A DNA stretch of 11,552 nt from an uncultured Gemmatimonadota bacterium (lineage in GTDB: Bacteria; Gemmatimonadota; Gemmatimonadetes; Gemmatimonadales; Gemmatimonadaceae), in assembly GCA_946479895.1 (NCBI GenBank), contig CAMLHT010000111.1, positions 1 to 11,552 on the forward strand. The letters are read 5' to 3'. Below, piece by piece: positions 6,540-11,552 of this stretch (within the stretch, counting starts at the first letter, position 1; each line of letters starts with the position of its first letter). The translations under genes were made by a program, and so were the position numbers. The notes below the pieces were generated by a model that saw only the letters and a program-made list of their open reading frames with translations, searched no databases and had not been told where the DNA came from.

Positions 6540-7382
6540 TTACTCGCTTTCCCGCCGCTCCTCGCTGGTGCTCAGGATCTGCCCGCCCAGCGGCGCGTTC
6601 GGCTTCACGCGGACGCTCTTCGCCGGAATGCCGACGTACACGTGGTACGGTCGCACGTCCTTCGTGGCAACCGCCATCGCCCCGACCATGCCCTGTTCCT
6701 TGACGTGGACGCCGGCGAGCACCGTCGCGTGATAGGTGATCCGCACGCCGTCATCGAGATGCGTGCAGGCGTTGGTCACGTCCTTCTGCTCGACGATGCT
6801 GTGGGTGTGGCTGTAGATGTTGGCGTAATCGCTGATCGAGACGTTGTTGCCGATCCGGATGCCGCCCCGGTCGTCGAGCAGCACGTGCCGGTGCACGACG
6901 ACGTTGTCGCCGACTTCCATGTTGTAGCCGAACGAGAACTCGACGTTCTGGAAGCATTTGAAGTTCTCGCCCACCCGCTTGAAGATGTACTTCGCGAGGA
7001 TGCGGCGCAGCTCGACGCCCAGCCAGACGTTCTGCCCGCCCGCCTGGGTGCGGTCGAACGAATACCACAGCCACAGCAGCGGCTTCACCTTCTGGAACTT
7101 CTCGTCGTTGCACTCGCCGTAGTATTCGGGCTCGAGCGTGATGTTGCGGGGGTCCGTCGACGCCAGCGCCAGCCGCGTGGCATGTGGCAGCGTCCGGTCC
7201 TCCACGGCCGTCTCCCAGTGCTTCGCGTATTCGGGGAAGGTCAGGTCCGTCAGCAGGCGACGGCACAGTAGCGCGCGGTCGGCGACCGGGCTCGCGAGCG
7301 TGTGGTCGATCTCGTCGAGCCAGGCAGTGGCGGCCGAGTGGATCTTCGGGGTGTCGAGCTTGCGTAGTGGGCGGATCGGCAC
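6540..7382 (-). CDS. Left-handed β-helix (hexapeptide-repeat) acyltransferase
   Basis: A 280-residue protein. Residues about 145-257 carry hexapeptide-type repeats (MEVGDNVVVHRHV, GIRIGNNVSISDYA and VYVGIPAKSVRVKP), the coil pattern of LacA/Maa/NodL-type O-acyltransferases, which act as trimers and use acetyl-CoA or a similar donor. The YSHTHS stretch at 190-195 gives the candidate catalytic His (H192 or H194), and the C-terminal GIPAK is typical of the family. The first ~140 residues are mostly helical, longer than in small sugar acetyltransferases, and not recognised by me. GTG start at 7382 with GGAGG 8 nt upstream, which overlaps the end of engB; the engB stop is only 3 nt away, so this is the last gene of the lon-engB transcript. 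The acceptor (sugar, lipid or antibiotic) is unknown; no glycosyltransferases are nearby. Confidence 0.85.
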   Translation of the reverse strand: MPIRPLRKLDTPKIHSAATAWLDEIDHTLASPVADRALLCRRLLTDLTFPEYAKHWETAVEDRTLPHATRLALASTDPRNITLEPEYYGECNDEKFQKVKPLLWLWYSFDRTQAGGQNVWLGVELRRILAKYIFKRVGENFKCFQNVEFSFGYNMEVGDNVVVHRHVLLDDRGGIRIGNNVSISDYANIYSHTHSIVEQKDVTNACTHLDDGVRITYHATVLAGVHVKEQGMVGAMAVATKDVRPYHVYVGIPAKSVRVKPNAPLGGQILSTSEERRESE

Positions 7383-7385
7383 GTG

Positions 7386-8057
7386 CTATTCCTCCGGTGG
7401 TTCTTCCCCTGGTTCCTCCGGCGCCTCGACCGAGGACGCGGCAATCAGGGCCTGGAGCGCCTCGGCGAGCTCGTCGCGCCCGGCGCCGGTCACCGCCGAG
7501 AACGGGATGACCTGGTCGTCCTCGAGCCCCAGCGACGCGGTGATGGCGGTGATCCGCGCCGCCGCCTGTGACTTCGTGAGCTTGTCCGTCTTCGTCATCA
7601 CGATCATCGTCGGCACGCCCACCTGCGACAGGAAGTCGAGCATCTGGAGGTCGTCCTTCGTCGGATCGTGGCGGATGTCGAGGAGCTGCACGATGCCCCG
7701 CAGGTTGGCGCTGCCCCGCAGGTATCCCTCGATCATCGGCTTCCACTCCGCCTTCCGGTCCTTCGAGATCCGTGCATACCCGTATCCCGGCAGGTCCACG
7801 AGGACGAACTCGTCGTTGATCCTGAAGAAGTTGATCTCGCGGGTGCGGCCCGGCGTGTTGGAGACGCGCGCCGCCTTCGACCGGCGGAGAAGGGTATTGA
7901 TGAGCGAGGACTTTCCGACGTTGGATCGGCCGGCGAAGGCGATCTCCGGCAGCGTGGTCTCCGGCCGCCAGCCGTGCGGCGTCGCCATTCCGCCGAGGAA
8001 CTCCAGCGTGCGGACGATCAGCGGATCCTTCTTGCGTGACTCGGCGGCGTCGGTCAT
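7386..8057 (-). CDS. engB: Ribosome-biogenesis GTPase EngB (YihA/YsxC)
   Basis: TRAFAC-class GTPase that acts in late assembly of the 50S ribosomal subunit and is essential in many bacteria. Numbered from a GTG at 8060 (224 residues), all G motifs are intact: G1 GRSNVGKS 44-51, G2 region NTPGRT 68-73, G3 DLPGYG 89-94, G4 TKTD 156-159, and G5-like FSAVTG 187-192. DLPGYGYA and NTPGRT are diagnostic of EngB among small GTPases. Two starts are possible: GTG at 8060 or ATG at 8057; the ATG shares its A with the lon stop (TGATG), so I take it as the start, and translation is probably coupled to lon. No separate Shine-Dalgarno is evident. The last ~15 residues are an acidic, Pro-rich tail (EAPEEPGEEPPEE) beyond the usual fold end. 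The lon-engB order is conserved in many bacteria. Confidence 0.95.
   Translation of the reverse strand: MTDAAESRKKDPLIVRTLEFLGGMATPHGWRPETTLPEIAFAGRSNVGKSSLINTLLRRSKAARVSNTPGRTREINFFRINDEFVLVDLPGYGYARISKDRKAEWKPMIEGYLRGSANLRGIVQLLDIRHDPTKDDLQMLDFLSQVGVPTMIVMTKTDKLTKSQAAARITAITASLGLEDDQVIPFSAVTGAGRDELAEALQALIAASSVEAPEEPGEEPPEE
7391..7395 (-). promoter_or_regulatory. Ribosome binding site of the acyltransferase gene
   Basis: GGAGG on the minus strand, 8 nt before the GTG at 7382 and within the last codons of engB. It decides the GTG start in the absence of a nearby ATG and implies translation soon after engB termination. Confidence 0.7.
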
Positions 8058-10414
8058 CACTGCGTCAGCGCCGCGGCTGCCGTCGATTCGTCCTGTGCCG
8101 CCTGGCCGCGCAGCAGCGCGAAGCCAAGCACCTCGTCCATCGAGCGGACCGCGTGAAAGCGCACCGCGGCCCGGACGTCCGCCGGGATGTCCTCGACCTC
8201 GCGAAGGTTCTCCGCCGGGATGATCACGTGGCGCACTCCGTTGCGATGCGCGGCCACCGCCTTCTCCTTCAGGCCGCCAATGGGGAGGACGCGGCCGCGC
8301 AGGGTCACCTCGCCGGTCATCGCGACGTCGCCGCGCACCGGCACGCCCGTGAGGGCGCTCACGATCGCGGTCGCGATGGCGATGCCCGCCGACGGCCCGT
8401 CCTTCGGCGTCCCGCCCGCCGGGATGTGCACGTGCAGGTCGCGGTTCTTGTAGAAATCCCGATCGATGCCCAGGGCGGCGACGCGGGCCCGCACGTAGCT
8501 GAGCGCCGCGCCGGCCGATTCCTTCATGACGTCGCCAAGGGTGCCGGTGAGCTGCAGCTTGCCGCGGCCGCCGATCGCACTCACCTCGATCTCCAGCACT
8601 TCGCCACCCATGCTCGTGTAGGCCAGGCCCGAGGCCACGCCGACCTTGGCGTCGAGCGAAAGCGCTTCGGGATCGTACTTCGCGGTGCCGAGCAGGGAAG
8701 TGAGGTCGGCGGCGCGCACGGTCAGCGGGGCCGCCTTCGCGCTCGCCGATTCCGCCACGCGCCGCGCGAGCTTGCGCGCCACCCGCGCAATCTGGCGCTC
8801 GAGCTCGCGCACGCCCGCTTCACGGGTGTAGTTCCGCACGATCGTCCCGATGACGTCCGGCTCCCACGTGACGCGTGACTCGTCGAGGCCGTTCGCCCGG
8901 AGCTGCTTCGGGATGAGGAACTGCCGCGCGATGGCCTGCTTCTCCTGGTCGAGGTAGCCCGACAGCGAGATCACTTCCATGCGGTCGCGCAGCGCGAGCG
9001 GTACCTGCGGCAGATAGTTGGCGGTCGTGATGAACAGGACCTGGGACAGGTCGTAGTCCACCTCGAGGTAATGATCGTTGAACGCCCGGTTCTGCTCCGG
9101 GTCCAGCACCTCGAGCAGCGCCGCCGCCGGATCGCCGCGGTAGTCCTGGCCGAGCTTGTCGATCTCGTCGAGCAGGATGACCGGGTTCACCGCCTCGGCC
9201 CGGCGCATCGCCTGGAGGATGCGGCCCGGCATGGCGCCGACGTAGGTCCGCCGGTGCCCGCGGATCTCCGCCTCGTCGCGGACGCCGCCGAGCGACATGC
9301 GGACGAACTTGCGTCCGAGCGCCCGCGCGACCGACCGTCCCAGCGAGGTCTTCCCGACCCCCGGCGGCCCGACGAGGCAGAGGATGGGTCCGTCCAGCCG
9401 CTCGACGAGCGAGAGCACGCTGATGTAGTCGAGGATCCGGTCCTTCACGTCCTCGAGCCCATGGTGGTCCTCGTCGAGGACGCGCCGCGCGTGGGCGATG
9501 TCGAGGACGTCGTCGGTGCGCTCCGTCCACGGCAGCCCGAGGATCCACTCGACGTACCCGCGAATGACTCCCGCCTCAGGCGAGAGCGGCGACATGCGAC
9601 GGAGCCGGCGGGTCTCGCGCAGCGCGCGCGCCTTGACCGCCTCCGGCATGTTCCGCTTCTGGACCTGCGCCTCGAGCTCGGTGCTGTCGGCGCCGTCGTC
9701 CTCGCCGAGCTCGCGGTGGATCGCCTTCAGCTGCTCCTGAAGGTAGAACTCGCGCTGGTTCTGCACGAGCGAGCCGCGGACCTCCTCGTCGAGCTTGCGC
9801 TCGAGCCGCAGGACCTCGATCTCGGCCAGGATCACGTCGTGAAGCTGGTTGAGCAGCTCGGGGAGCGACTCGGCCTCGAGGAGGCTCTGGCGGATCTCGT
9901 GACGCACGGCGAGATGGGCGGCGATGCCGTACGCCTGCCGCTCGGCCGAATCCGCCGACTGGACCATCGAGACCACTTCCGGTGGGATGCGGCGATGGAG
10001 CGTGACGTACTCCTCGAAGTCCGCGATCGCCCGGCGGGCGAGCGCGCGGACGTCCGTGTCGTCGTCCGTCGTCGCCTCGGGATCGTCGAAGACGGCGCGC
10101 AGGACGCTCTGGGCGCGCGAGAACTTCGCCACTCTCGCCCGGCTGATGCCTTCGATGAGGATGCGGGCCGTTCCGTTCGGCTGCCGCGCGACCTGCACCA
10201 CCCGGCCGACCACGCCGACGCGATACAGGTCGGTGGCCGCGGGTTCCTCGACCTCGGCATTGCGCTGCGCGACGAGGAACAGCGCTCCCTGGGCGCTCAT
10301 CGCCGCCTCCACCGCGGCCAATGACGCCGGCCGGCCGACGATGAGCGGCATCACCGTGTACGGATAGATGACGACGTCGCGGAGCGGGAGGACCGGGAGG
10401 CGGTTGGAGCTCAT
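8057..10414 (-). CDS. lon: ATP-dependent protease Lon
   Basis: Homohexameric cytoplasmic AAA+ serine protease that degrades misfolded and selected regulatory proteins. The 785 residues match the E. coli length (784). Order: N-terminal substrate-binding LON domain (starts [14 protein letters not shown], about 5-200), a helical segment, the AAA+ module with Walker A GPPGVGKT at 349-356 and Walker B LLDEID at 414-419, and the protease domain with the catalytic dyad Ser675 (PKDGPSAG) and Lys718 ([11 protein letters not shown]). The 43-residue spacing equals that of the E. coli dyad. It is therefore full length and should be active. The ATG at 10414 lacks a Shine-Dalgarno but has TAGCTT 6 nt upstream, suggesting its own, possibly leaderless, promoter after the clpX terminator. 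Its stop overlaps the engB start. Confidence 0.97.
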   Translation of the reverse strand: MSSNRLPVLPLRDVVIYPYTVMPLIVGRPASLAAVEAAMSAQGALFLVAQRNAEVEEPAATDLYRVGVVGRVVQVARQPNGTARILIEGISRARVAKFSRAQSVLRAVFDDPEATTDDDTDVRALARRAIADFEEYVTLHRRIPPEVVSMVQSADSAERQAYGIAAHLAVRHEIRQSLLEAESLPELLNQLHDVILAEIEVLRLERKLDEEVRGSLVQNQREFYLQEQLKAIHRELGEDDGADSTELEAQVQKRNMPEAVKARALRETRRLRRMSPLSPEAGVIRGYVEWILGLPWTERTDDVLDIAHARRVLDEDHHGLEDVKDRILDYISVLSLVERLDGPILCLVGPPGVGKTSLGRSVARALGRKFVRMSLGGVRDEAEIRGHRRTYVGAMPGRILQAMRRAEAVNPVILLDEIDKLGQDYRGDPAAALLEVLDPEQNRAFNDHYLEVDYDLSQVLFITTANYLPQVPLALRDRMEVISLSGYLDQEKQAIARQFLIPKQLRANGLDESRVTWEPDVIGTIVRNYTREAGVRELERQIARVARKLARRVAESASAKAAPLTVRAADLTSLLGTAKYDPEALSLDAKVGVASGLAYTSMGGEVLEIEVSAIGGRGKLQLTGTLGDVMKESAGAALSYVRARVAALGIDRDFYKNRDLHVHIPAGGTPKDGPSAGIAIATAIVSALTGVPVRGDVAMTGEVTLRGRVLPIGGLKEKAVAAHRNGVRHVIIPAENLREVEDIPADVRAAVRFHAVRSMDEVLGFALLRGQAAQDESTAAAALTQ

Positions 10415-10420
10415 GAGGGG

Positions 10421-10426
10421 AAGCTA
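10421..10426 (-). promoter_or_regulatory. Candidate -10 box for leaderless start of lon
   Basis: TAGCTT on the minus strand, separated by six bases (CCCCTC) from the lon ATG. There is no Shine-Dalgarno between them. It lies downstream of the clpX terminator, where lon would need its own promoter. No TTGACA-like -35 is seen at 16-18 bp. No heat-shock operator (such as a CIRCE inverted repeat) is visible. Confidence 0.45.
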
Positions 10427-10450
10427 GTCAGGAGGGGAGGGCGGAGGCCG

Positions 10451-10533
10451 GAGGGTGGAGGACGGAGGGCGAAAAGAAAAGAGGCGACCCGTTTCAGGTC
10501 GCCTCCGCCCTCCGCCCTCCGTCCTCCGCCCTC
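10451..10533. repeat. Long imperfect inverted repeat enclosing the clpX terminator
   Basis: Arms 10451-10471 and 10513-10533 are inverted copies with 20 of 21 positions matching (purine-rich GGAGGACGGAGGGCG core on the plus strand of the left arm). The right arm starts 4 bases after the clpX stop codon. The terminator stem and its T-run lie inside, so the whole clpX-lon spacer folds as two nested hairpins. Adjacent purine-rich sequence at 10431-10450 continues the GGAGGG theme. Confidence 0.75.
10471..10505 (-). terminator. Intrinsic terminator of clpX
   Basis: Read on the minus strand: GAGGCGACC (10505-10497), a 7-base loop TGAAACG, GGTCGCCTC (10489-10481), directly followed by TTTTCTTTT (10480-10472). 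This is a perfect 9-bp GC-rich stem with an adjoining U-tract, about 30 bases after the clpX stop. It should end most clpX transcripts before lon. Confidence 0.85.
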
Positions 10534-10536
10534 AGG

Positions 10537-11552
<1,016 letters not shown>

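Noticed and set aside
9071..10324. 417-codon plus-strand frame opposite lon
   Set aside because: Shadow of full-length lon; low-complexity composition.

Overview
This is a GC-rich window (clearly above 60% GC, with strong G/C preference at third codon positions) from a diderm bacterium. An outer-membrane β-barrel protein with a signal peptide shows the outer membrane. The gene mix, the base composition and a GTCATCC...GGAT hairpin repeat would fit Gemmatimonadota or a similar soil phylum, but no feature proves the lineage.

Layout, left to right. (1) Minus strand, 1-2051: trpE (anthranilate synthase component I), then after a 34-bp gap the 5' part of an FHA-domain signalling gene that runs off the left edge. 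(2) Plus strand, 2085-4217: a secreted 710-residue protein with an Omp85-like C-terminal barrel, divergent from trpE across only 33 bp. (3) 4218-4407: an intergenic repeat cluster of three 29-30-bp tandem units followed by a perfect hairpin and a T-run. (4) Plus strand, 4408-6516: one uninterrupted reading frame holding a GspE/PilB-type secretion ATPase followed by a complete NUDIX hydrolase. It is either a true fusion or two cistrons lacking a stop codon between them. (5) Minus strand, 11552-6540: clpX (N-terminus off the right edge), a strong intrinsic terminator, then lon, engB and a hexapeptide-repeat acyltransferase packed as an operon with overlapping or nearly touching ends.

The clpX-lon-engB block is a conserved proteostasis and ribosome-assembly neighbourhood: ClpX unfolds substrates for ClpP, Lon degrades damaged proteins, and EngB helps mature the large ribosomal subunit. 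The acyltransferase appears to be a local rider on this transcript.

The most notable signals are the GspE-NUDIX continuity with a third-position GC dip in the joining segment; a recurring TANNNT box 6-7 nt before three ATG starts that lack a well-placed Shine-Dalgarno (candidate leaderless promoters); the nested inverted repeats around the clpX terminator; and the tandem repeat/hairpin cluster. I see no clear new defence or mobile system. No RNA genes, insertion sequences or CRISPR arrays were recognised, and no gene-free stretch exceeds 300 bases.
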